A stretch of DNA of 64,000 nucleotides from Phymatolithon calcareum (taxonomy: Eukaryota; Rhodophyta; Florideophyceae; Hapalidiales), in assembly GCA_977006965.1 (NCBI GenBank), contig OZ345360.1:682001-746000 (forward strand). Reading direction: 5' to 3'. Positions 20,049-29,090 of this stretch are shown piece by piece. Every line of letters begins with the position of its first letter. The stretch's first letter is position 1. The position numbers and the translations under genes were made by a program. The notes under the pieces are model-generated. The model did not search any database. It was not told where the DNA came from and was given only the letters and a program-made list of their open reading frames with translations.

Positions 20049-20408
20049 CTCCTCAGTGCGGTACTTTGACTTGGAGAGTGTTTTTTCTCCAAGAAAAAAC
20101 GTGTAGAGTACACTTGGCGAGCACACCATTGCAGCGTTGAGTGGTGCGCGACACCATATAATGATAGCGGATGCTGGATCCAATATCATGGAGGACAAGT
20201 CGAGCATGAACACCACTCTGTCCTGATCTCAGCGACAGCTAGCACGAAGTACCACCCGCCATCAAAACACTAATAGATCCAATACTTACACCAAATAGTG
20301 GCCCTAAAGCGGTCACATCTTATGGTGGGTAGCTCTTCGTACTTAATAACTTGCTTCCGTCTCTGTGATCAGTCCTGGATGCTTCTTCAGTTGTGTGCGC
20401 ATCACTGC

Positions 20409-20930
20409 AGTCAGGGTCTTACTAGGGCTACCCCAAGGGAGCTCGTTGTCGCCAAATCTTTGGAACTTATACATATTGGACTTAGATGTACGTCTTGACG
20501 ACCTTGTTCAATTTAGTTTCGCAGACGACAACAGCTTCCATGCCACCGGCAGCACTTGGGATAACGTCATCTCAAAGCTAAATGAGGCTGCCCAGATGCT
20601 CTCCGGTTTATGCAGCCGTTTGCGAATCAAGTTGAACGCTCGGCAATGCAAGGTGCTAGGATTTGCTGCAAGCGGACGCTCAAAGCAGGAAATTATTGAC
20701 AGTAAAGTCAATATCGATGGCGAGGCAATAGACGCAGTTGCGGCATACAAGTTCCTCGGAGTTCATTTCGACCAACGACTGAGCTTCAAAATGCATTGCC
20801 GGGAAGTGAGCCAGAAACTCCGGTCCAAGACCCGCTTCATCCGAGCGCTCGGCGGAACAACTTGGGGAGCGGAATCATCAACGATGGAAGCTTTCCGTAA
20901 GAGCTACTGCGAGCCATATGCGTGTAGCGC
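20409..20930 (+). pseudogene. LINE reverse transcriptase fragment
   Basis: The frame encodes VLLGLPQGSSLSPNLWNLYI (RT block with the PQGS turn), then QFSFADDNSFHATGS, the catalytic block with FADD in place of the usual YADD, then a typical thumb segment (YKFLGVHFDQRLSFKMHCREV). The N-terminal RT blocks are missing because the element is truncated. After about 20930 the frame runs into purine-rich low-complexity DNA and the homology ends. Confidence 0.85.
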
Positions 20931-21109
20931 CAGGCTCCAAAAGAATCCGACGCCACATGGGAGAGAAAAGCCCAAGAGAGGAGAGAGAAGAAAAGAGCGG
21001 GAGAGACAAGACAAAAAGAGGAGGAAAGAAATATAAGCCAACAAAACCCCCTATAGATAGGGACACCACACAGAGTAAGCATGTAGACGTCGGCGTCGTC
21101 CTCCGGCGG

Positions 21110-21540
21110 CGACCTTGGCTTAGTCGTCGACCTTGAGATAGGCGCGCGAAAAGTGGACAGGGACCTTGAGCGCGAATGTCACCGAACTGGCTTGTGCGGC
21201 GAAACGTTTGCGGTTGAGAAGGGTTGGGAAATCACCGACTTCGCATGGTCGAAGGGATTCACAGGCGTGACGCGTGTAGGATCCAATCACTCGAACCGAA
21301 GTCCAGAAACCTCCGGGCCAGGGGCGACGTCCTGGCTTGGCCGTCGACCTTCGAACGAACGCACGAAAAACGGAAAAGGGAACTTGAGCGCAGTTGTCTC
21401 CGTGCTGGCTTGAATGACGACGGTTGCAAACAAGAAGGTTGGGAACAGCTCTGACTCCGCGTGATCGAAGGGCCGTGCAGGCGACGTTGAGCATGCTACG
21501 AGCCGAGCATTCGAGCCGAAATCCAGAACTCCCCACCTTC
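21110..21540. repeat. Two-unit direct repeat (about 220 bp each) inside the LINE
   Basis: About 21110-21325 and 21335-21540 share the order of words GTCGACCTT, GGGACCTTGAGCGC / GGGAACTTGAGCGC, CTGGCTTG, AAGGTTGGGAA / AAGGGTTGGGAA and a final CGAACCGAAGTCCAGAA / CGAGCCGAAATCCAGAA. Roughly 70% identical by eye. It separates the RT part from the RNase H part of the LINE. Confidence 0.65.
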
Positions 21541-21685
21541 CTTTACTCAGAGGAAGGAACTAACTAGCTTATATACTACAACCTACGCAAAAGACAGCGA
21601 TGCAGCGCATAGACACACGAGAGACACGTGCAAGTATGGCCCAACAGATCACCTACCACTAGCAGCATGACTATCGCGATCCAAG

Positions 21686-23347
21686 TTGTGCGGCGTACAG
21701 TCGCGAGAGGAAAAAGCGACCGCCTTGGGACAGCGACATAACAGCGGGGGCTACACTGCGCTATATGGTGCATCAGTTTTCGCTGTACACGGCTTCGACG
21801 TCCACATCAAGCAAGTGGAAGTCGCTCGGAACGAAGCGGCTCGAGCTGCTAGCGAATGTTTGAAAGCTACGACAACTGTCAAGCTCCGGTCACGGACTGG
21901 GATGCGTAGCCTGCGAGTTATTGAAGAGATGCAAGCTACTCTTGTCATGGACAAAGTACTTCGACTTCTACCGGACACTCCTGTGGCTCGCACAACCCAG
22001 ACAAATGTGTTGAACTCTAGATGCAACGTAGGGTCGTGGAGGGACTCGAGCACCTACCATCTGGCGGAGAAAGGGATCCTTGCGCTCCCACGCAATGGGA
22101 TCCAACCACCAATTCATAAGGACAGCCCCAGTAACAGGTTTTCAACCTTCACGACTCCTGTTTCGGCGAAGGATGATCCAGAGGAGAAGCGTACCGCGAC
22201 AGAAGCTTTTCTTTTAGAGCGAAATGCAGCACAACGAGCCGATGTCGAAATATGGACGGACGGAAGTGTCGGAAAAGTACCACATGAATTTGTCTGCGAC
22301 CTGAATCATGGAGAACGAGTCTCCGTGAAATGGGATGAAGGTTGGTATACTGCGACGTTGGGCAAATTCAGCCCCTCTCAGTACCAGAACCACGAAGCAG
22401 CGAAACGTTTTGAGTCTCGACACGGCAGGCCCCCGGACGTCCTCTTGGCCTACGACGACGGAGACGAGCATGCATACTCAACCACCCCGACCGCCTCGAA
22501 ACAAAGCGTTATCGTGTGGGACGAAGATGGTGACACACTCGACATGTATCGTACCATCCCATTCCAGGTCGTCGGAGCTGGGATTCTGATATTGCACGGC
22601 GAAGAAACTGTTATGGAAGAAGCGCTGGCCGTTGGGGCTGTCTGCTCTTCATTTGAAGCGGAGGCATTTGCCGCCGTAAATGCCTTCCAAGCAACGTCAA
22701 CCCTACAACTTTCCCGCGGCAGCACTATCAGATGATTCACTGACTGCCGTAGCTACATAGACGCGCTCAACGGGCAACCGCAGATGTTTGGTGACACGGT
22801 CCGGAATCTATGGAATCTTATGGAACGGTTATTTTCACGCGAGATGCAGATAGAATGTGTTTGGATACTGAGTCACTGCGGCGTCGCGAAGAATGAGGCT
22901 GCTGATGAACTTGCGCGATGGGGAATTTCGGAATCGAGTCTGGCCCTGCACCAAGCGATACCTCTCACTTTCGAAGCGGCACGATCCATCATCAAGCCGC
23001 CCTGTAGAAGCAAACCAGGTACCGATCCTACGCTTCCGAAAGATCTGCACATCTTGCAGAGACGTGCAGAGGTGGTACTCTACCAGCTCATAGTGAACTG
23101 CAGCCCTATTGTGGTAAGCTTTCACCATGGACACAGCGAGAATGAACCGCTTCTCTACGACCCAGTATGCAAGATGTGCCCGTATGGCGTCAAGGAGACA
23201 GTGGAGCACCTCATCCTACACTGTTCTGGGAGGACTGCCTCTCGACGACAATTCATCGGAAGAGTGCGAGACAAAACGGTAGAAAATCTGTGCAGGGAGA
23301 GACCCGTAGAGATACTCCAATATTTGAACAATGAGAACTTGCTCTAG
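21686..23347 (+). pseudogene. LINE RNase H region with Tudor/Agenet-like insert, one nonsense codon
   Basis: The frame runs from about 21686 to a TGA at 22733-22735 and continues in the same frame to 23347. The RNase H blocks are readable: VEIWTDGSV (first Asp), SSFEAEAFAAVNAF (Glu), FTDCRSYIDAL (Asp), SHCGVAKNEAADELAR (last Asp). Between the first and second blocks, at about 22272-22560, lie ~95 extra residues with VSVKWDEGWYTATLGKF and VLLAYDDGDEHAY, a pattern like Tudor/Agenet folds. The TGA replaces the TGG (Trp) found in the related copy at 41.2-41.9 kb. No ATG starts the frame, as expected for the middle of a LINE ORF2. Confidence 0.82.
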
Positions 23348-23401
23348 GGTTAGTTCTGGTGTTAATTAACGCATTCTACATTAAAGAAAGAAAGAAAGAA
23401 G

Positions 23402-24441
23402 TACGATTGCGTCTTGAAGATGTTTCCCCACGTTCACCTGCGAAAATTTTGCTGCTTGGGCGTCCGCTAAGCTGAGAATAATTGGACAACAAGAGACTAC
23501 AGTGACAGAGCTGATTGAGTTTTCGGAATACTCGTCCTCATGGCAAGAGTTGAGCTCAGCGCCGAGAGCAATTTTTGGAGGACAACAAGGCCAAAGAACT
23601 ATCTCACCGCTCCTTATTCTTCAAAGACTGGTATGCCGTTCGCCGAATACCTCCAGTGAACTTCATTCAGTGCGCAACCAAGTGAAACATGTAGTCTGCG
23701 TAGCACTGCTGGCCGCTCGGTCAAGATTTTGTCGATGCCATAACTGATCACAGAAAGCGCACTGTGCCTCCGTCGGACCTGATTTGCGTCCATGAGTCCA
23801 TATCCAGTTGGCATGGGAACGGAGGTCACTAGCCGGCGAACGGTTGAGAGATACAGCACTCAGCGAGTGGAAGAAGTGCGCTAATGCCGCATCTGCAACA
23901 AGTGCGACTATAGTTAATAGGGGTCATCAAACTCTTCTAGCAATTTGCGTGATTGTTACATGACCTTTATTCTCTGGTGCCCATCCAGAGGGTCAGCAGT
24001 ACATGACGCAGCGAGGGTATTGTCAAGTGCTGTTCGAGCAACTCATTGATAACACATTTACCACTCTCATTACTCGTCGACGGTTAGTCGCTAAAGAACG
24101 TATATTTGCATTCGGGAGCGTTGTTAGAACCCACTTAACTCCCAAGAAAAAGAAAATGAGGACTGAGGATGTCATGGTAACTACTTGTGCTGTTCAAAAC
24201 AACTGCAGAGTTGGGAAATTCAAGACGACGACCCTCTTGTGTTCATAACTGTAATAGGCGTGAAAGTGCCACACTATATATTTGTGGCGCTTCTATTGGT
24301 AGGAACTGTTTCACTAAGCACGTTGAAGATATCCATGAGCTTGATGATCGTCATGACGAGCCTGATAGTGAGTAGCTTTCGTTTCCAAAAATTAAATGAT
24401 TTTCATTCGTCAATTGAGGAAACAATCCCGGCACATAGACA
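23402..24441 (+). mobile_element. piggyBac-like element A, truncated 3' part
   Basis: Decayed homology to the transposase at 24600-26558, starting at the segment equivalent to YDCFMTTFPQGHLRKIAAW and running with frameshifts to the C-terminal cysteine region (about 24003-24370), followed by a right end ...CACATAGACA that stops at 24441 next to CTAG (24442-24445). Its left part is missing at the LINE tail. Element B begins directly after the same CTAG, so B apparently inserted into A's target-site duplication. Confidence 0.82.
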
Positions 24442-24463
24442 CTAGTGTCTAGTTTACTAACCA

Positions 24464-24494
24464 CCTCAATTGAGGATAAATCCCTCAATTGAGG
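24464..24494. promoter_or_regulatory. Left subterminal palindrome pair of piggyBac-like element B
   Basis: CCTCAATTGAGG at 24464-24475 and again at 24483-24494. Every copy of the family carries at least one such palindrome near each surviving end, so it is a likely transposase-binding site (inference). Confidence 0.6.
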
Positions 24495-24599
24495 GGCTTT
24501 TTGAAAGCTCAAAAAGGTATGTAGAAAGAATGCGAAACAGAAAGTTCGCGCCAACTTTGGGAAGGCGGGCTTGTGTTCTTCCTGAGGAGTACCCAAACT

Positions 24600-26558
24600 A
24601 TGGCTTTAAATGGGCATCGTTCGGCGGTAGGAACGAAATTACAATTTTCAGTTAGAAGAAGCGGACCTGCCATGTCACGAGAAAAAGACCCGCGCCGAGT
24701 GGTCGGCGCGTCCGTACACACTAAGGCAACATCAGTGACCAGTCTCGCAGAGTGTTGCAGGCTCTATGGAACCTTTTCCAAGTCAAAAAAGGTGAACGGC
24801 ACAGTTCTGGAGGTACTATTGAATGAAATCAATGGTCGCGCAAGCACATCGCTTCGCGTGAAATGGGTTCTAGTTCAGAAACCGACTGAGAAAACTAAGA
24901 TGAAGAGACTCAAGATTGTTAACATCAAGGCAGGAAAGGTTGACGAAGGTTCTCCGTCCTCTCGAATGCTTGTATCAAGTCCCAGCACGCAGAACTCTGC
25001 ACCACAAAATCCGGCTTACAGTACTCGTGGTCGTCCGTCTTCTTCGCCAAATGCCAGTTTATTGTCCCCAGTCGCAACCACAAGCTCTCCAAAACGGCAC
25101 ACAAGCTTCGATACAACCCTCAGAAGCTATGGACGCCCTATACCAGGCACTCTCGCCTACGCCATGCAAGGCTCTTGGGACCAGGTGTCGCAAGAGGAAG
25201 TAGATGTCATCACTCCCGACCGCGAACCCAACGTTATTGCTCATGGGGTGCCATGGTACGAGCGACAAGTTCTATGCCCGATTGGGGGACGAATTCCACG
25301 TCATTTCTGGACAGTTCGCACTCCACATGGAGATTTTATATCGGAAAATGGTGGTATTGGGCATCACACGCCCTATGATTGCTTTATGACCACGTTTCCG
25401 CAAGGTCACCTTCGAAAAATAGCAGCATGGACGTCCGCGAAGCTGAAACGAATCGCGAGAAAAGAGACTACGGTCACAGAGCTGATTAAGTTTTTCGGAA
25501 TCCTCGTCCTCATGACAAGATTTGAGTTCGGCGCTAAGACAGATCTATGGCAGACTACCAGGCAGAACAAATACATTCCGGCTCCTTGTTTTTCAAACAC
25601 TGGGATGTCAAGAGACAGGTTCACCGCATACCTTCGGTGCGTTACATTCAGCATACAACCTAGTGAAAGAGGCAGCATGTCTTCTGCGCAGTACCGCTGG
25701 GCGCTCGTTCAAGATTTTGTCGATGCCATAAACGAGCACCGAAAGCGCAATGTGTCGCCGTCGGACCTCATTTGCGTTGATGAGTCCATATCTCGCTGGT
25801 ATGGCAACGGAGGTCATTGGCTTGATGTCGGACTACCTCAGTACATTGCGATTAACTGTAAGCCGGAGAACGGTTGCGAGATACAGAACTCTGCATGTGG
25901 AAGAAGTGGGATAATGCTGCATCTCGAGCTCGTTACAACCGCAGAAGACGAGAAGAAAAAGGATTTCGAAGGCGAAATGGCCCATGGTACAGCAGTTTTA
26001 CGCCGTCTTTTTGCCGCATACTCTGGCACAAGGGGCATTGTCTGCGCGGATTCTTACTTTACGAGTGTTGAATCTGCAAAGATGCTTCTTCGTTTGGGCC
26101 TAAAATTCGTTGGAGTCATCAAAACGGCGACTAAGAAGTATCCCATGGACTACCTATCAAGAACTGAGATTTCAGAAAGAGGTCAATGTGTTTCTCTCGT
26201 TCGAAAATCCTTGAACGGTGAGCCGTTAATGATGGCGGCTCTTTGGGTTGACCGGGATCGCCGCTATTTTATTTCGACTACCTCTACAACACTGGAAGGC
26301 AAACCGCACAATCGTGTGCGTTGGCGTCAGCTTGAAGAAGGACCGTCTCGTGTTGAGCTGTCCGTGCCCCAGCCCGAAGTATGCGAGACGTACTACTCTG
26401 CGTGTGCGCAAATCGACAAGCACAATCGGTGCCGCCAAGAGAGTTTGGATCTTGAGAAGAAAGTCAACACCCTGGACTGGTCGTTCCGCGTTAACACATC
26501 TCTTTTGACAGCTGGCTTTTATTCTCCGGTGCGCATGCAGAGTATCAGGATCACATGA
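24600..26558 (+). CDS. piggyBac-type transposase (DDE_Tnp_1_7) of element B
   Basis: 652 residues from the first in-frame ATG (24600); an internal ATG at 24672 (MSREKDPRRVVGA) is conserved in the copy at 49.1-49.7 kb and may be the real start. The DDE_Tnp_1_7 core runs from GIGHHTPYDCFMTTFP to the end. Candidate catalytic acids: Asp of ICVDESISRW, Asp of IVCADSYFTSV, and Asp of CAQIDKHNRCRQ, where the second Asp of the piggyBac D-x2-D is Asn, as in other 'VDRHN' members (known). The protein ends in ...YSPVRMQSIRIT and the TGA overlaps the ATG of the cysteine-rich frame. Compared with fragment A, two extra bases just before the stop suggest a frameshift that split one protein in two. A second frame upstream (MRNRKFAPTLGRR, 24530-24655) is also conserved between copies. 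Confidence 0.88.
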   Translation: MALNGHRSAVGTKLQFSVRRSGPAMSREKDPRRVVGASVHTKATSVTSLAECCRLYGTFSKSKKVNGTVLEVLLNEINGRASTSLRVKWVLVQKPTEKTKMKRLKIVNIKAGKVDEGSPSSRMLVSSPSTQNSAPQNPAYSTRGRPSSSPNASLLSPVATTSSPKRHTSFDTTLRSYGRPIPGTLAYAMQGSWDQVSQEEVDVITPDREPNVIAHGVPWYERQVLCPIGGRIPRHFWTVRTPHGDFISENGGIGHHTPYDCFMTTFPQGHLRKIAAWTSAKLKRIARKETTVTELIKFFGILVLMTRFEFGAKTDLWQTTRQNKYIPAPCFSNTGMSRDRFTAYLRCVTFSIQPSERGSMSSAQYRWALVQDFVDAINEHRKRNVSPSDLICVDESISRWYGNGGHWLDVGLPQYIAINCKPENGCEIQNSACGRSGIMLHLELVTTAEDEKKKDFEGEMAHGTAVLRRLFAAYSGTRGIVCADSYFTSVESAKMLLRLGLKFVGVIKTATKKYPMDYLSRTEISERGQCVSLVRKSLNGEPLMMAALWVDRDRRYFISTTSTTLEGKPHNRVRWRQLEEGPSRVELSVPQPEVCETYYSACAQIDKHNRCRQESLDLEKKVNTLDWSFRVNTSLLTAGFYSPVRMQSIRIT

Positions 26559-26923
26559 CGCAACGAAGGTATTATGAAGTGCTGGCCGAGCAAGTCATCG
26601 ATAACTCGTTCGATTCGCGTAATACTCGTCGCCGCTCAACCACTCCTGAACGTACTTTTGTCTCCGGGAGCGGTGTTGGAACCCACTTAACCCCCACGAG
26701 AAAGAAAAGGAAGACTGCGGATGGCATGATGACTAATTTTGCTTCGCAAAAGAACTGCAGGGTCTGCAAAGTCAAGAAGACAACGCTGGTGTGCTCATCA
26801 TGTAACAGGCTAGATGGTGCCGCAATATTCATTTCCGGCACGTCTACTGGCAGGAATTGCTTCGCGAAGCATGTGGAAGACATCCATGAGCTTGACGCTT
26901 TTGATGTGCCCGATAGTGAGTAG
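26555..26923 (+). CDS. C-terminal cysteine-rich part of the piggyBac-like transposase (separate frame)
   Basis: 122 residues, ATG overlapping the transposase stop (ATGA). It opens MTQRRYYEVLAEQVIDN, the segment that normally follows the DDE domain in piggyBac transposases, and has a CRVCKVKKTTLVCSSC...CFAKHVEDIH zinc-binding pattern, the usual C-terminal end-binding domain. Most likely the displaced C-terminus of the transposase; translation by re-initiation or frameshifting would be needed to use it. Confidence 0.75.
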   Translation: MTQRRYYEVLAEQVIDNSFDSRNTRRRSTTPERTFVSGSGVGTHLTPTRKKRKTADGMMTNFASQKNCRVCKVKKTTLVCSSCNRLDGAAIFISGTSTGRNCFAKHVEDIHELDAFDVPDSE

Positions 26924-26956
26924 CTTTCATGCGCTAAAATTAAATGATTTTCGTTA

Positions 26957-26990
26957 CCTCAATTGAGGGAAAAGTGCCCCTCAATTGAGG
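26957..26990. promoter_or_regulatory. Right subterminal palindrome pair of piggyBac-like element B
   Basis: CCTCAATTGAGG at 26957-26968 and 26979-26990, mirroring the pair at the left end. Confidence 0.6.
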
Positions 26991-27236
26991 AAAAATTTCA
27001 GTAAACTAGACACTAGCTGGAAAGAAACAAGAAAGGAAGCAACTGCTGCATGAGCTTATTGCACACAATAGGGTCAATAAATCATAGATATATACAGTAT
27101 AGAAAATGTAAAACCGTTTCCTAATATTTGATTCAAAAGAAACCATTTGAATATCGTAGGGATTCACGAGAGTCGCCATCGGGCGTCAAGAAGAGCACGT
27201 CCATCGCGGAGGCTACATTATAGATCAGAATACTGT

Positions 27237-27438
27237 AGTCAAAGTATAATAATAATGAATGCTTATTGCCCTATGGGGCGAGCAAGCAGTGCTTCTTATT
27301 TTTCCTCTACTTAGATCACGGCAGGGCGTTAATCCTGCTAGCTAATTGTAAGCACGCTTCTTCTCTGCCTGTCGCTCGTCATGAGACGATTCCACCTGAA
27401 ACAACTTTCTCAAACTTGGTCAGACCCAGTCAAAGTAT
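27237..27438 (-). mobile_element. Short non-LTR retroelement 3' end with 11-bp target-site duplication
   Basis: A 180-bp insert (27248-27427) absent from segmental copy A is flanked by AGTCAAAGTAT at 27237-27247 and 27428-27438. On the minus strand it ends in AAGCATTCATTATTATT. It is the same family as 7455-7593. Absence from copy A shows it inserted after the segmental duplication. Confidence 0.8.
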
Positions 27439-28479
27439 GCATACTGTACAATACCCATGAGTACCGTGTACAGTACCCACCCATGGCTATTGTACATGAC
27501 GAACTTTTCTTCGTGCACGAGATGCCATGCATGGCATTCTACTGTATGGCATCTCTACAGTAGCACGAGATGACGAAACTTCGTTTTTCGGTTTCAAAGA
27601 TATAGAAAATTTGAGAGAGCAAAGTGTCAATATACTGTACATATACAGTATATTTTATAGAAATTGAGAAGCGCAATACTTGGAGAGCACAAAGGCCACG
27701 TACTGTAGTACTTCACGAACTGAAAAATGATTAATGCAGCTAGCCTCATGATTACTGTGGCGCCGGTTCATAAGAGATCAATGATTTCGATCAGGCACAC
27801 ACAGTGAACAATTTAGCTATGCGGCGGCGACTTCCTCTCCTCGAGACGTCAGGAGCGTTGATTGGCAAATGTAGCGACTTTGCGTTGTCAAGTCAATGGC
27901 AGGGATCTGCACTGCATCCGCTCTCTTAGAGAACTGACCGACGTCATCAGAACGAAACCTCTGACCGGGAGCGATTGACGTCCTTTGCGCTCCCGCTGTG
28001 TGGGGCGTGATCGGTGACAAGGATGTACGGGTGAAACGGATGACTATCATATATGACACATGATGTGTCATAGTGCGCTGACGATTTTGCTACCTGCTAC
28101 GACTCCGTCAGCGAATACGGCTCGGTGTGCTCGTCGTCGCGGTTCTGAATTACAGTATTGTCTGCCGTTGATATGAAAGCATGAAAGGATGCTTGTGCGC
28201 GATAGTCGCGCGCAAAGTCCATACGAGGTCGAACTTTGAGCGTAGGAACATGGCGAATTGTCGTGTTCGATATGCGCCAAAGGACTGAGTTTGGATAGGC
28301 GGTCGAGTTCACTTCTGGAATGCTGTATCCCGACGAAATAGCAACAGTCGCGTCTAAATGCTATTCTATAGATACATTATTTTATGGTAGGCGATCGGTC
28401 GCCGCGGTAGACATGCTAAGTGAAATTAAAACGTTTTTTGGCTATGACAATGCCGCGATAGATTTGCTCTACTACTGTA

Positions 28480-29090
28480 GCTCAAAGCACTTCAGTTAAA
28501 AGCAGTATGACACGGCACATCCTTGCGATTCCTCTTCGCCAGCAACGCTGAAATGCACTCGTCCTCTTCAGCACTGCGTAATTTGCAGATTTTTATAGTA
28601 CAGTAATGCCCGGTATTGTGTACAATGTACAGTACACGCCTTTCTCTTTAGAGATATTGGCAACTATTGCACACACCCTACGCGTTCCCTCTTCCTATAA
28701 AGTTCCTGCTCAGAGGTCTCAGCCAGTGGTCTGTAAGCCTGTCCAATGGTTCTTCTAACGCTGTTGAGTCTTCCGGTGTCCAGGTACAGTAGGCTTCAAC
28801 AGGGTGTTGCGGCCCAAGCGCATCCATTGTATCCCCTTTCCACTACTAGGGTTGGCTTCAGCACAGCATGGAAAAGTACATATTATGAAATCTACGTAAT
28901 TCTATAGCATTCATTTAAAAATGCCACATTTCAAAATCTATATACTTTTCTAGATTTCAAACGAGCTCTGACAGACATATTGGTCACAACTTCTAAATTT
29001 CCAGCCTCCTCGATGCCGAGAAGGTTGTGAAGGCAAAAAGTATATTATACTCACGCCCCTCTTCACGCACGCGGTGTCCTTGCTGTATAA
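28480..29090. other. Copy B-specific DNA, left part, no gene seen
   Basis: About 0.6 kb not found in copy A. No coding frame or known repeat is supported. It contains several TACTGTA/TACAGTA words near 28480-28640. Confidence 0.4.

Larger units (their letters stand above)
14396..20408. repeat. Segmental duplication, copy A
   Basis: Same-direction homology with 27013-36095 (copy B). Both start with CTAGCTGGAAA and an AAGAAAGGAAGCAACTGCTG block. They share about 1.3 kb of non-coding DNA (14.4-15.74 kb against 27.0-28.48 kb), then the membrane glycoprotein gene with its flanks, and end at GTTGTGTGCGCATCACTG, where copy A runs into a LINE. Identity looks like 85-90% by eye. Copy A alone carries extra DNA at about 15.87-16.33 kb and 18739-20042. 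Copy B alone carries about 28.48-31.39 kb and a second glycoprotein gene. Confidence 0.85.
20409..23405 (+). mobile_element. 5'-truncated non-LTR retrotransposon (RT-RNase H LINE) with (AAAG)n tail
   Basis: Reading along the plus strand: the C-terminal half of a reverse transcriptase, a repeat-rich interruption (about 20930-21570), a thumb/connection-like region, an RNase H domain and a C-terminal CCHC-type zinc motif (CKMCPYGVKETVEHLILHC). The element ends with TTAAAGAAAGAAAGAAAG at about 23380-23399. Its body interrupts piggyBac fragment A, whose sequence starts immediately after the tail. Several stops and frame changes make the copy inactive. A related 3' end lies at 41150-41941 on the other strand. 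Confidence 0.85.
24446..27012 (+). mobile_element. piggyBac-like element B, nearly complete, flanked by CTAG
   Basis: 2567 bp. The left end TGTCTAGTTTACT and right end AGTAAACTAGACA form a 13-bp perfect terminal inverted repeat. CTAG flanks both sides (24442-24445, 27013-27016). Paired 12-bp palindromes CCTCAATTGAGG sit near each end. It encodes a piggyBac transposase (24600-26558) and an overlapping cysteine-rich frame (26555-26923). The right flank CTAGCTGGAAA matches the uninterrupted sequence at 14393-14404, which acts as an empty-site paralogue for that side. Confidence 0.88.

Noticed and set aside
21260-21310. B-box-like GGTTCGAGTG on the minus strand
   Set aside because: It belongs to the LINE-internal direct repeat; no A box or stems fit a tRNA.
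24630-24656. Possible 25-nt intron (GTAGG...TTTCAG) joining the two frames at the start of the piggyBac transposase
   Set aside because: Too short for a spliceosomal intron, and the borders are not conserved in other copies.
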